DNA of 64,000 nucleotides, taken from the NCBI RefSeq assembly GCF_000759885.1, contig NZ_JNAH01000004.1, forward strand, positions 1 through 64,000, given 5' to 3'. This DNA comes from Prochlorococcus marinus str. GP2 (GTDB lineage: Bacteria; Cyanobacteriota; Cyanobacteriia; PCC-6307; Cyanobiaceae). Positions 37,975 through 44,928 of the stretch are shown here, one piece after another (positions within the stretch are counted from its first letter, which is position 1; each line of letters opens with the position of its first letter). The notes beneath the pieces are model-generated. The model was not told the origin of the DNA and made no database searches. It saw only the letters and a program-made list of their open reading frames with translations. Position numbers and translations under genes: made by a program.

Positions 37975-38723
37975 TAGCTCTTTATTGCCACTTGCCAATA
38001 AGGATAATCTAAATTTGATTTTTCTCTAATTAATTGTAATTTTCTGGAATTTATCTTTACTACTATTCCATCTGTAGGATATTCCCTAAAAAGATTCCCT
38101 TCTAGCCATTTTTTTCTAAATACTTGAACTTGGCTTGTGAAGTTGCATGAAATATCCTGAGGGATTGTGAAGCGTAGCTTAGAAAGGCTCTTTTTGGATT
38201 CATATTGGTTAAGTGTTGAATTAAGTATTTGAAATGCGCAGAAGCTAAGACTTTCAGGAAATCCTTTTCTAGCTCTGAGAAATCCAGAAGCTATTCTCTG
38301 GGAGATGTTTGGACTTTGGTTGGGTGCGTATAATTCACCTCTAACTTGAAGCACTCCACGTAAAGGAAGATAATTGGGAATGTCTTTAACTTTTGTCAGT
38401 TTATTAGTAACGTCAGCTCCTTTTCTTGAAATTGCTTTATTCAAGATCCCATCACTATATTGCAAAGCAACAGCACAACCATCAATTTTAGGTTCAATTA
38501 ATAATTTGGTATCTGCTAATAATCCTTTCAAAAATTCATCTATTGAATCTTTTTCTAATGAAGGTAAAACTAGCTTATTTTTATTTTTAAAGTAATCACA
38601 ATTAGGGTTTGTTCTTAATAGATTCTTTTCAAGTTGGTCGAACTGCTTATCAGAAATTAAAGCATTGCCATTTCTATAATTATCGTCATACCATTCAATT
38701 CGTTCTTCTAAATAAGTCTTCAT
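37974..38723 (-). CDS. Stand-alone NAD+-dependent DNA ligase adenylation domain
   Basis: A 249-residue homologue of the N-terminal part of LigA. An Ia-like region is present (YDDNYRNGNALISDKQFDQL), then the nucleotidyltransferase motif I EPKIDGCAVALQY with the AMP-accepting Lys, motif III-like LQVRGELYAP, motif IV-like TDGIVVKINSRKLQ and motif V PYWQVAIKS at the very end. The OB-fold, zinc finger, HhH and BRCT parts of full ligases (about 670 residues) are absent. The ORF is otherwise intact, so it is a shortened protein rather than a decayed gene. It may be adenylated by NAD+ but joining DNA would need an OB domain. In line with two neighbouring small genes on the same strand. Confidence 0.85.
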   Translation of the reverse strand: MKTYLEERIEWYDDNYRNGNALISDKQFDQLEKNLLRTNPNCDYFKNKNKLVLPSLEKDSIDEFLKGLLADTKLLIEPKIDGCAVALQYSDGILNKAISRKGADVTNKLTKVKDIPNYLPLRGVLQVRGELYAPNQSPNISQRIASGFLRARKGFPESLSFCAFQILNSTLNQYESKKSLSKLRFTIPQDISCNFTSQVQVFRKKWLEGNLFREYPTDGIVVKINSRKLQLIREKSNLDYPYWQVAIKS

Positions 38724-38927
38724 TTAATATGATTTCTTAAGTTTTTGGCTAGGAACCCAATTTGATTTATTTATGATCCATTTTTCTCTATCTAAATATT
38801 TTAAAGTCCATAAAAGAAATGAAGAAATTTGTTTTAGAGATATGCCAATCACATATCTTGTTTTGGGACTTATTGATATAAATGCAAATAATAATATTAA
38901 AAAAATAAGTTGAATATCCTTAATCAT
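38724..38927 (-). CDS. Hypothetical 67-residue membrane protein
   Basis: MIKDIQLIFLILLFAFISIS start with one strong hydrophobic helix (about 5-22), then a basic, Trp-containing C-terminal half (KSNWVPSQKLKKSY). It stops directly before the truncated ligase gene, with no gap, so the two are probably one operon. Unknown function. Confidence 0.6.
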   Translation of the reverse strand: MIKDIQLIFLILLFAFISISPKTRYVIGISLKQISSFLLWTLKYLDREKWIINKSNWVPSQKLKKSY

Positions 38928-38957
38928 TTAAAAAATCAGCGTAATTTTTGAAACTTT

Positions 38958-39215
38958 TTAATTAATGCAATTCTTATAACCTTCAATCTTCGCTAGTTCA
39001 TCAATGTTCAAACCTGTTTCTTCTAATAATGTTTCTCCAATATCGTCTTTATTAAATTTAGTCAATGCTCCTTTAGTTGAGTATTTGATACATTCGTTTT
39101 TATATTTTACCTCTTTGACAACAGGATATAAATAAAAACCAAACAAAATGATAAAAGTTCCATAGGTTAAAACTTTTCTGTGGTTTTTCCACCATGTATA
39201 AAATTTATTGGACAC
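38958..39215 (-). CDS. Hypothetical 85-residue membrane-anchored protein
   Basis: Basic N-terminus (MSNKFYTWWKNHRK), one membrane helix at about 15-34 and a mostly charged C-terminal domain with two Cys (near 42 and 83). No family recognised. Confidence 0.6.
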   Translation of the reverse strand: MSNKFYTWWKNHRKVLTYGTFIILFGFYLYPVVKEVKYKNECIKYSTKGALTKFNKDDIGETLLEETGLNIDELAKIEGYKNCIN

Positions 39216-39284
39216 GAAAAATAACTATCTAACTTCTATTTTAAATTGATTGTCAATAAATTACTTAAATAATTGATGGACTTC

Positions 39285-39521
39285 TTAATTTATTGTTTTT
39301 TCATTAACAGATCTAATCCAAGAATAATATCTTGATTTTCTAATCCTTTGTTCTTTCGAGACTAATCTATCGGCAGATTCTAAAAGTGATTCTCCTTTCT
39401 CAACTTTTGTTGTAATAGAAATACCAAAACCTTTTGCTTCAATTTTTGGAGTGCCACCCTCTAAAAAAAATAGGAAAGACCAACCTTTATTCCATCCTAG
39501 ATAGAAGGGATTCCGATACAT
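39285..39521 (-). CDS. Hypothetical 78-residue protein
   Basis: MYRNPFYLGWNKGWSFLFFL start; a short aromatic stretch, then a Gly-rich beta part (GTPKIEAKGFGISITTK) and a basic C-terminus (EQRIRKSRYYSWIRS). No clear membrane helix or family. Confidence 0.55.
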   Translation of the reverse strand: MYRNPFYLGWNKGWSFLFFLEGGTPKIEAKGFGISITTKVEKGESLLESADRLVSKEQRIRKSRYYSWIRSVNEKTIN

Positions 39522-39660
39522 TATATTTTTTGAGTATATTCTTAAATCATATTTTCCTTTTTAAGAAGTTACTTGTATACACTATTACCAAATAAGAAGT
39601 TTACAACTGATTATTTCTGGGAAGTAATTTGAGTATTTAAATAATTACTTGCAGGAGGAC

Positions 39661-39706
39661 TTGACGTGGGCAAGTAGTACATTTATATTAATAGTACAAC
39701 TGTATT
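39661..39706 (+). promoter_or_regulatory. Promoter with LexA-like operator, second DUF1651 gene
   Basis: TTGACG at 39661-39666, TATATT after a 17-base spacer, then TAGTACAACTGTATTA at about 39692-39707. The block TTTATATTAATAGTACA-N2-TGTATTA is identical to that at 37.2 kb apart from the two central bases, while the 14-15 bases between -35 and this block are unrelated, as expected for conserved functional sites. Confidence 0.65.
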
Positions 39707-39712
39707 ATTTTC

Positions 39713-40003
39713 ATGACTTCAGGAGTTGCTAATGTTCGGACTAATTTTTATCGTGGCAGCCTTATTGACCCCCCAACTGGCTGGTTGTTTAACCAAAAGA
39801 GTGGTTTATTAATTTTTTTTGAGAGTTATAAGAAATCTGTATCTAATAACTTAAAAGTATATACTCACCTTTTCTTTGCAAATGAATTAGGTGAACCAGC
39901 CCAAATTAAAAATTCAAGAATTCACTCTATTGAATGTGCTTGTGAAACATGGAATGAATTAATTTCAGGAGGTTGGCAAATTGTTACTAATAAATTCCAG
40001 TAA
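39713..40003 (+). CDS. DUF1651 family protein, second copy
   Basis: A 96-residue paralogue of the protein at 37257, sharing GVANVRTNF, PPTGWLF, HLFFANELGEPAQIK and WNELISGGW. The sequences have diverged strongly while the promoter has not. It is followed two bases later by another small gene. Function unknown. Confidence 0.8.
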   Translation: MTSGVANVRTNFYRGSLIDPPTGWLFNQKSGLLIFFESYKKSVSNNLKVYTHLFFANELGEPAQIKNSRIHSIECACETWNELISGGWQIVTNKFQ

Positions 40004-40005
40004 TC

Positions 40006-40239
40006 ATGATCAAGGTAAATCCGTCAAAATGGGAATACCTAAAAGAATCTACCCTAAAACGAAAACGGACAAAGATTTGTATTACATGCAATCACTTTCG
40101 CTACAGCACTACAGAAACTTTTGCTACTATCTTGATTTGTCCAAGATACGAAAAACGCATACCACAGGGTGATCATTTAATTAAAGGTTGTGAGTATTGG
40201 CAAAAAAATAGGATGATTTTTTCTCCTGAAGCATCCTAA
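40006..40239 (+). CDS. Hypothetical 77-residue Cys-containing protein
   Basis: A basic protein with CITCNHF near residue 25 and further Cys in ILICPRYE and KGCEYW, a C-x2-C...C...C pattern that could bind zinc. Two bases downstream of the DUF1651 gene, so probably co-transcribed from the LexA-like promoter. No family recognised. Confidence 0.6.
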   Translation: MIKVNPSKWEYLKESTLKRKRTKICITCNHFRYSTTETFATILICPRYEKRIPQGDHLIKGCEYWQKNRMIFSPEAS

Positions 40240-40339
40240 TTATTCTCTAATTAAACTTTTCTATGCAGAGATATTTTATTATGTAAATAAAGCAATATTT
40301 TATACAACTCAAAAAATTCTTTTTAAGTAATTTGAAAAA

Positions 40340-40441
40340 ATGATTCAATTTTACTTTTCCATATTTTTATTAGTAGTGCTTACATTTTTTGCACTTTTAT
40401 TAGATGCACCAGAATTGGCTTCTTTAATACAAACATTTTAG
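40340..40441 (+). CDS. Small membrane protein, 33 residues
   Basis: MIQFYFSIFLLVVLTFFALL start; a single hydrophobic helix covering residues 3-21 and a short polar tail (DAPELASLIQTF). Size and shape resemble low-molecular-weight photosystem or cytochrome subunits, but it matches none that I know. A weak AAATCAG/CTGATTT hairpin lies about 10 bases downstream. Confidence 0.45.
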   Translation: MIQFYFSIFLLVVLTFFALLLDAPELASLIQTF

Positions 40442-40734
40442 AAAAAGATAAATCAGCATTTTTACTGATTTACTTTCTTTATATGTATGGCGTAGGTTTA
40501 ACTTATTGAATCGGAGGGATCAAATGATTGACAGTCCACCAGAGGAATCAGATTAAAAAAAATTTACATCTAAATAAAACTAATGCTAAATAAGGAATGA
40601 ATCTTCTATTAGAAATTCATTCCTTTTTTAATTATTTTAAAAACGTTAAATTATGAATATTAAATTTTTAAAATTAGAAAGTATTCATATTGAAATAATT
40701 AGATGTCAAAGTCACTTGTAGAAAGTGGCAAACT
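40442..40734. other. Non-coding interval with possible short transcript
   Basis: No convincing gene. It holds a weak AAATCAG/CTGATTT hairpin near 40452-40472, a ten-codon ORF (MIDSPPEESD, ATG near 40524) preceded by GGAGGGA, and a strong terminator at 40592-40628. The combination hints at a small RNA or leader peptide. Confidence 0.4.
40592..40628 (+). terminator. Rho-independent terminator
   Basis: A stem of AAGGAATGAAT (40592-40602) with ATTCATTCCTT (40615-40625), followed by a T-run. No gene ends near it on the + strand within 150 bases, which is why a short non-coding transcript is suspected. Confidence 0.8.
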
Positions 40735-40917
40735 TTACCTGAATCCAAAACCAGTTTTTTGTTCTTCCTTTTCTTCCCATTCATTCATAATTAGTTTTAA
40801 TAAACTTTTAACTTCTAAATTCGAAGTATCAGTATCTTTTTGAAGATTTATACAAATGTTTTTTATTTCTTCATAAGCATCATCTATTAATATTGTTTTT
40901 TGGTCTGGATTAGCCAT
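40735..40917 (-). CDS. Hypothetical 60-residue acidic protein
   Basis: A soluble, helical, acidic protein (MANPDQKTILIDDAYEEIKN start, ending EEKEEQKTGFGFR). Six bases downstream of the next small gene on the same strand. No family recognised. Confidence 0.55.
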   Translation of the reverse strand: MANPDQKTILIDDAYEEIKNICINLQKDTDTSNLEVKSLLKLIMNEWEEKEEQKTGFGFR

Positions 40918-40923
40918 AGAATT

Positions 40924-41121
40924 TTAAAATGCTCCATTACAGTTAAAACCACTGCAGTTAATAACCCTAAAAATATTCATTAAAAAGTTGTGGAATCTTT
41001 CATCATAAAAAAACGCCCAGGTTGTAAATATAGCAAAACCAGAGACCGCGAAAGCAGCATATTGGAGCCAATGTATACCAAAGCTGTCTAATCCATTTTT
41101 ATCAAAATCAGAGTTACTCAA
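40924..41121 (-). CDS. Hypothetical 65-residue membrane protein
   Basis: One membrane helix at about 19-38 (WLQYAAFAVSGFAIFTTWAF) and a short C-terminus with two Cys (CSGFNC). Probably co-transcribed with the 60-residue protein downstream. Function unknown. Confidence 0.6.
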   Translation of the reverse strand: MSNSDFDKNGLDSFGIHWLQYAAFAVSGFAIFTTWAFFYDERFHNFLMNIFRVINCSGFNCNGAF

Positions 41122-41217
41122 TTGTTTTTTTTCTTATAATAAAAATTTTTTTTTTAAAAGGCGAGTTTGTTTTGAACGAGAGATTTATTTTCTTTTAAAC
41201 TTTAATAAATTGATAAT

Positions 41218-41472
41218 TTAAATAAAACCAGGTATTATCCACCCAAAAAAACCGTAGTTCACTATTAAAGCTAAAAAACCAATCATAGCTAATCTCCCAT
41301 TTGTTATTTCTGCATTTTTCCAAAATTTACCCATATAATTTTTTATTTTTTTAGAATTTTTATCTATCAAATAATTTGGTTCTAAAGGTTCCTGTAGCCT
41401 TTTTAAGGCGTATAAGGAAAATTGAATTGTAATTGCTATGATAACAACTATAAAACTAGTAAGAGCATCCAT
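41218..41472 (-). CDS. hli: High-light-inducible (Hli/Scp) chlorophyll-binding protein
   Basis: An 84-residue protein (from ATG at 41472; another ATG at 41538 would add 22 residues). The chlorophyll-binding helix has EITNGRLAMIGFLALIVNYG at about 57-76, with the ExxNGR motif of Hli proteins, and ends GWIIPG. A second hydrophobic segment lies near the N-terminus (TSFIVVIIAITIQFSLYAL), which is not usual for one-helix Hlis. Hlis bind chlorophyll and carotenoid and protect photosystem assembly in high light. Confidence 0.88.
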   Translation of the reverse strand: MDALTSFIVVIIAITIQFSLYALKRLQEPLEPNYLIDKNSKKIKNYMGKFWKNAEITNGRLAMIGFLALIVNYGFFGWIIPGFI

Positions 41473-41538
41473 TTTTATATTCCCTATGAGATCGATTAGT
41501 AAGCCAAAGAATAAATGACAGTTGTTTGTATCAAACAT

Positions 41539-41811
41539 TTCCTTATTTCTGTGTTGTTGAAAGAGGAAACCTTAACTTGAATTATTAACAAATGTAACAT
41601 ATTTAAAAAAAAATAGTATGAATTCTTACTTTTTCTTTGGATTTCACATTATTAAAGACTAAAATGTCACATTTATGTATCAATTATATCCTAAGAGTAG
41701 TCTTAATTTAATTGCAGAATTGTACTTAAAGTTTTATTCTTCTAATCATATAAAGTTCAGAAGAATTTTTACTATGAACGTTAATTTAATATATATTTAT
41801 AACTAAATTTA
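41539..41811. other. AT-rich intergenic region, no gene seen
   Basis: The upstream region of the hli gene. Very AT-rich, with several poly-A/T runs; no ORF, hairpin or known RNA motif was recognised. It should contain the hli promoter (minus strand). Confidence 0.5.
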
Positions 41812-41931
41812 TTACTTCTGTTTGATTTCCGGAAGGTAAAATTTATTGCCTAATGTATAACCAATTGACATCAGTACGAACCCAACAAGTTGAGGTAAAT
41901 GAGAATTTGCTAGAGAGATTTTTTCAATCAT
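41812..41931 (-). CDS. Small membrane protein, 39 residues
   Basis: MIEKISLANSHLPQLVGFVL start with one hydrophobic helix (about 13-28) and a short basic C-terminus. Coordinates may be off by two bases. No family recognised. Confidence 0.5.
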   Translation of the reverse strand: MIEKISLANSHLPQLVGFVLMSIGYTLGNKFYLPEIKQK

Positions 41932-41982
41932 TTCTCAATCTATAAATTTCTATAATAATAAAAATTTTTTAATACTGTAAGT

Positions 41983-42156
41983 CTATTTTCTTTTTGATTC
42001 TTTAATTTCCCCAGATTTTTTTAACGAATTAACAAGCCTTTCATTTTCTGTTTTTAAATTTTCTAATGCAGATTTTGTGAATTGTTCTTTAGCCTCAAAT
42101 TTTGCTGAACTTATAACTTTTTTATTGGGCAATTTTTTCTTCTGTTCTGGATTCAT
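41983..42156 (-). CDS. Small coiled-coil protein, 57 residues
   Basis: A charged helical peptide (MNPEQKKKLPNKKVISSAKF start) with a heptad-like C-terminal half, LKTENERLVNSLKKSG. The same pattern, L..EN..LV..LKK.G, occurs in the 41-residue protein at 45956, so they look paralogous. Function unknown. Confidence 0.55.
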   Translation of the reverse strand: MNPEQKKKLPNKKVISSAKFEAKEQFTKSALENLKTENERLVNSLKKSGEIKESKRK

Positions 42157-42254
42157 ATTAAATATATTTTTAAAAATTTTAGAAGTTATTATTCTTGTAT
42201 TAGGTATTATTTTTTACAGTTTTCTTGTTAATAGTATTTGTTTACATAGACAAA

Positions 42255-42467
42255 TTAATCTTTATCTTGTGGGAGCCTTATCCATCCAGAAGTCCATTCT
42301 GATTTTAGTTTTGCCCATAGGATCCTTTTAATATCTTTTTTATTTTTGGTAGGAAAAATATCAACCCATCTATCTTCATTTTTACCACCATAAGCTTTAA
42401 CTTGAAAATGCCTATTACCATTAATAGTCTTTGGTGCTGTCCAACAAAGAGTAGGAGGCCATTTCAT
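42255..42467 (-). CDS. Trp-rich small protein (TIGR02450-like)
   Basis: A 70-residue protein with six Trp. KWPPTLCWTAPKTINGNRHF near the N-terminus and WTSGWIRLPQD at the end match the TIGR02450 Trp-rich family found in marine cyanobacteria and some proteobacteria. No function is established. Confidence 0.78.
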   Translation of the reverse strand: MKWPPTLCWTAPKTINGNRHFQVKAYGGKNEDRWVDIFPTKNKKDIKRILWAKLKSEWTSGWIRLPQDKD

Positions 42468-42491
42468 GAGAAATTTTAAAAGTTGAAAAAA

Positions 42492-42578
42492 CTAAAGGTT
42501 GCTTTGCCCAGTCAAAACTAAACCATAATAAGCAATCGTACCGAGGATAAGTACGATACCTAGTATTCTAATAATCAT
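42492..42578 (-). CDS. Very small membrane protein, 28 residues
   Basis: MIIRILGIVLILGTIAYYGL start; the peptide is almost one transmembrane helix. It could be a photosynthetic or regulatory small subunit, but it is not recognised. Placed between the Trp-rich protein and a broken ORF, all on the minus strand. Confidence 0.45.
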   Translation of the reverse strand: MIIRILGIVLILGTIAYYGLVLTGQSNL

Positions 42579-42648
42579 GCTTTAATATTTTTAAATTAAA
42601 ATTACATTAAAATGGTTTTATAAATTTGAGTTGAAGATTTAATATTTT

Positions 42649-42855
42649 CTAATTTTTACTTTTTTTATTTCTAACTATGGAGTGGCAAGATTCAGGATGC
42701 CATTCATTCTGAATTTTGCCAATAAAATCATAAATAAATGAATCGGGACATCCAGTTTCTTTTTAAAGTTCTGAAAGTTCTTCTTTAATGAATTCATATA
42801 CGCTTATTACCCCTAAATTTTCTTCTTGGCTGGGAGCCCATTCTTTATTATCCAT
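42649..42855 (-). pseudogene. Small gene interrupted by an in-frame stop
   Basis: The frame starts with ATG at 42855 (MDNKEWAPSQEENLGVISVY), reaches a TAA at 42765-42763 after 30 codons, and then continues in the same frame for 37 more protein-like codons (KETGCPDSFIYDFIGKIQNE and on through WHPESCHSIVRNKK) to TAG at 42649-42651. The downstream part, with Trp, His and paired Cys, looks like real protein. Either a recent nonsense mutation, a sequencing error, or two short proteins. Confidence 0.55.
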
Positions 42856-43036
42856 TAATATTGTTTAAATTATTTTCCACAATATCGTAATAGGTTATAT
42901 CTCCATAATCAGCATCCGAACAACATAAATCTCCATATAAATCCTCTAACAATTCGTACGCATCTGAATACTTATCAAAACTTTGAGCGGTTAATTCATC
43001 ATCTTTTCCATCAATTCTAACTATTTTGTAGGTCAT
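42848..43036 (-). CDS. Hypothetical 62-residue acidic protein
   Basis: MTYKIVRIDGKDDELTAQSF start; soluble, acidic, with a CC pair in DLCCSDADYGD. Its end overlaps the start of the interrupted gene by eight bases, so the two were probably translated together. No family recognised. Confidence 0.6.
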   Translation of the reverse strand: MTYKIVRIDGKDDELTAQSFDKYSDAYELLEDLYGDLCCSDADYGDITYYDIVENNLNNING

Positions 43037-43097
43037 ATCTTACTTAAATGCCAAAAGTATTTTTTTGATTCATTAAACTATCTTATAAATAAAAATC

Positions 43098-43304
43098 TTA
43101 TTTAGGAGTATTGGTTGGGTAAAGCTTTTGAATTTTATTTTTCTGAATTTCTATTTTTCTTTGTTCATATTTTTTTGCCATTATTTTTCTGATAAATAAT
43201 TGTGGGATAAGCCAAACTAATGCAATAGCTACAGCCATGAAAGCAGGATTTCTCCACGTTAACCTAATAATCTCTTGTATTAATTCTTGATTGGAAATTT
43301 CCAT
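43098..43304 (-). CDS. Hypothetical 68-residue membrane protein
   Basis: One membrane helix at about 20-38 (PAFMAVAIALVWLIPQLFI) followed by a strongly basic cytoplasmic tail. No family recognised. Confidence 0.6.
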   Translation of the reverse strand: MEISNQELIQEIIRLTWRNPAFMAVAIALVWLIPQLFIRKIMAKKYEQRKIEIQKNKIQKLYPTNTPK

Positions 43305-43476
43305 ACATTAAATTTCGATGATAAAAATATCTTGACTTTCTTTTAAAAATCTTTTAAACATCACAACCTATCATAACCTTAAAAAATCTTATAAGTAATT
43401 TTATAAATTTTTTCTTTTTCTAGTTTGTTTTTTTTTATATTTGGATTTAGATTAATTTTTTACTTTTAGTTTAAAG

Positions 43477-44142
43477 ATGCCGAATTATCTAATTACAGGA
43501 TCAAATAGGGGCATTGGATTAGAATTATGTAGGCAAATTCATAAGAGGGGAGATAATGTAATTGCAACGTGTAGGAAATCTTCAAAAGAACTTAGAGATT
43601 TAGGAGTCAGAATTGAAGAAAATATAGAAATTTCTTCTAATGAGTCCATAACAAATTTGTGTAAAAAATTATCTGGAGTTAATTTAGATTGTTTAATTCA
43701 TAATGCAGGAATTTATGAATATAATTCTTTCGAAAGCTTAGATAAAAAAAGTATTTTGCGTCAATTTGAAGTCAATGCACTGAGCCCAATATGTATGACT
43801 CAATCTCTTAAACATCTTTTAAAAAGATCTTCTAAAGTTGTTTTTATCACAAGTAGAATGGGATCTATTGAAGATAATACTTCTGGAAGTTCTTATGGTT
43901 ACAGAATGTCTAAAGTCGCCTTGTCCATGGCAGCAAAATCACTTTCTGTAGATTTATCTAGAGAAGATATTCATGTAGCTATTTTGCATCCTGGTTTAGT
44001 GAGTACAAGAATGACTGGCTTTACAAGAAATGGAATTAGCCCTGAAGAATCAGCAAATGGCCTTTTAAAACGTATTGATTCTTTAAATAAAAATAATTCG
44101 GGTACTTTTTGGCATGCCAACGGACAAGTTTTGCCCTGGTAA
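43477..44142 (+). CDS. Short-chain dehydrogenase/reductase
   Basis: A 221-residue SDR with NAD(P)-binding TGSNRGIGLELCRQ near the N-terminus, NAG in LIHNAGIYEY, catalytic Ser in VVFITSRMGS and the YxxxK pair in YGYRMSKVALSM. The compact size and the NRGIGLE motif resemble the sniffer/CsgA-like carbonyl reductase group. Substrate unknown. It stands alone between small minus-strand genes. Confidence 0.9.
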   Translation: MPNYLITGSNRGIGLELCRQIHKRGDNVIATCRKSSKELRDLGVRIEENIEISSNESITNLCKKLSGVNLDCLIHNAGIYEYNSFESLDKKSILRQFEVNALSPICMTQSLKHLLKRSSKVVFITSRMGSIEDNTSGSSYGYRMSKVALSMAAKSLSVDLSREDIHVAILHPGLVSTRMTGFTRNGISPEESANGLLKRIDSLNKNNSGTFWHANGQVLPW

Positions 44143-44258
44143 TGTCTTAACCTTTGATTGGAGAGATTTATATTGTTAATTTGTTAAAAAACTTTTAAAT
44201 TTTTAGCGAATTTCTTTCCTTGTTTAATTCTTTTAGTTATCTTTAAAAAAACATTAGT

Positions 44259-44270
44259 AAAGGAGGTGAT
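44259..44270 (+). promoter_or_regulatory. Extended Shine-Dalgarno sequence
   Basis: AAAGGAGGTGAT, three bases before the TTG of the 40-residue ORF when measured from its end, and centred about seven bases upstream. It pairs with most of the 3' end of 16S rRNA, whereas other genes in the window have weak or no such sites. Confidence 0.6.
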
Positions 44271-44273
44271 TCA

Positions 44274-44396
44274 TTGTCGTATCTACCGAAAAATGCGGTT
44301 ACCAAAGGGGCCGTGAATTCAGTATCTTCATCACATTCATCGGTCTCTTTTTCTTTAATTAAGAAAAAAGGTTTTATAATTAATAGATTTATATAA
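44274..44396 (+). CDS. Putative 40-residue protein with a near-perfect Shine-Dalgarno
   Basis: A TTG-started frame (MSYLPKNAVTKGAVNSVSSS...) ending at TAA 44394-44396. It is preceded by AAAGGAGGTGAT at 44259-44270, complementary over at least ten bases to the anti-Shine-Dalgarno end of 16S rRNA, exceptional for this AT-rich genome. The peptide is Ser-rich with a basic end and has no family. The region is also richer in G+C than its surroundings, so a non-coding RNA is the alternative. Confidence 0.5.
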   Translation: MSYLPKNAVTKGAVNSVSSSHSSVSFSLIKKKGFIINRFI

Positions 44397-44419
44397 AACA
44401 ATCACTTAATAATTAGTAG

Positions 44420-44453
44420 CTCTGCATCTCAAGTAGTTGCAGAGTTTTTTTTT
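44420..44453 (+). terminator. Rho-independent terminator
   Basis: A CTCTGCA/TGCAGAG stem (44420-44426 with 44438-44444), 11-base loop, then an eight- to nine-base T-run. It ends the transcript holding the 40-residue ORF or RNA, 24 bases after its stop. Confidence 0.9.
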
Positions 44454-44481
44454 GAATTTTAATAGTCTTTCAAAATTTACC

Positions 44482-44583
44482 CTATCTTTTTTGGCCGAAG
44501 TAAATTAAGGCTAAAAAAGATAAAGTGCTTACCACAGCGATTAAGTACCACCCAGTTGAGGAGTTGCTTGTTATTTCTGTCAT
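44482..44583 (-). CDS. Small membrane protein, 33 residues
   Basis: MTEITSNSSTGWYLIAVVST start; one helix at about 11-29 and a basic end (YFGQKR). Its ATG directly follows the TAG of the 29-residue protein. Last gene of a run of four adjoining small membrane-protein genes (45155 to 44482). Function unknown. Confidence 0.55.
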   Translation of the reverse strand: MTEITSNSSTGWYLIAVVSTLSFLALIYFGQKR

Positions 44584-44673
44584 CTATTTTGATTTATTGA
44601 AGGAATTTATTATTTGAGTGAAAATCACAATTGATATCATTAAAAAAACTAAAAGTATATAAGTTACGTTCAT
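44584..44673 (-). CDS. Small membrane protein, 29 residues
   Basis: MNVTYILLVFLMISIVIFTQ start; nearly all one hydrophobic helix with a basic C-terminal tail (NSFNKSK). Exactly adjoining its neighbours on both sides (no intergenic bases), strong support for a real operon. Unknown function. Confidence 0.55.
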   Translation of the reverse strand: MNVTYILLVFLMISIVIFTQIINSFNKSK

Positions 44674-44928
44674 TTATAGAAAAATGCTAATTATTAAAAA
44701 GATTATTCCTAGAACTACTGTAACAATTGCTCCATCAACTAATAAGTCTTTCCATGTATAACTTTTAAGCATTCTTTTTCGATCTTCCTCACTCATAAGG
44801 TTTTTCAACCAAGTCCAATCTAAAAGCTGAGTCAATGCAACACCAAAAATTAAATGACCAATCAAAATACCAATCAGATCAATCTTAGAAATATCTTTAG
44901 TGAGACTTGTAATTATAAAAAAGTCCAC
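44674..44928 (-). CDS. Hypothetical 84-residue two-helix membrane protein
   Basis: Hydrophobic helices at about 18-38 (IDLIGILIGHLIFGVALTQLL) and 64-83, separated by a charged loop (LMSEEDRKRMLKSYTWKDLL). Its start overlaps the stop of the upstream gene by one base. Unknown function. Confidence 0.65.
   Translation of the reverse strand: MDFFIITSLTKDISKIDLIGILIGHLIFGVALTQLLDWTWLKNLMSEEDRKRMLKSYTWKDLLVDGAIVTVVLGIIFLIISIFL

Noticed and set aside
42077-42331. 84-codon hydrophobic + strand ORF
   Set aside because: It runs antisense to two better supported minus-strand genes, and its only start lies inside one of them.
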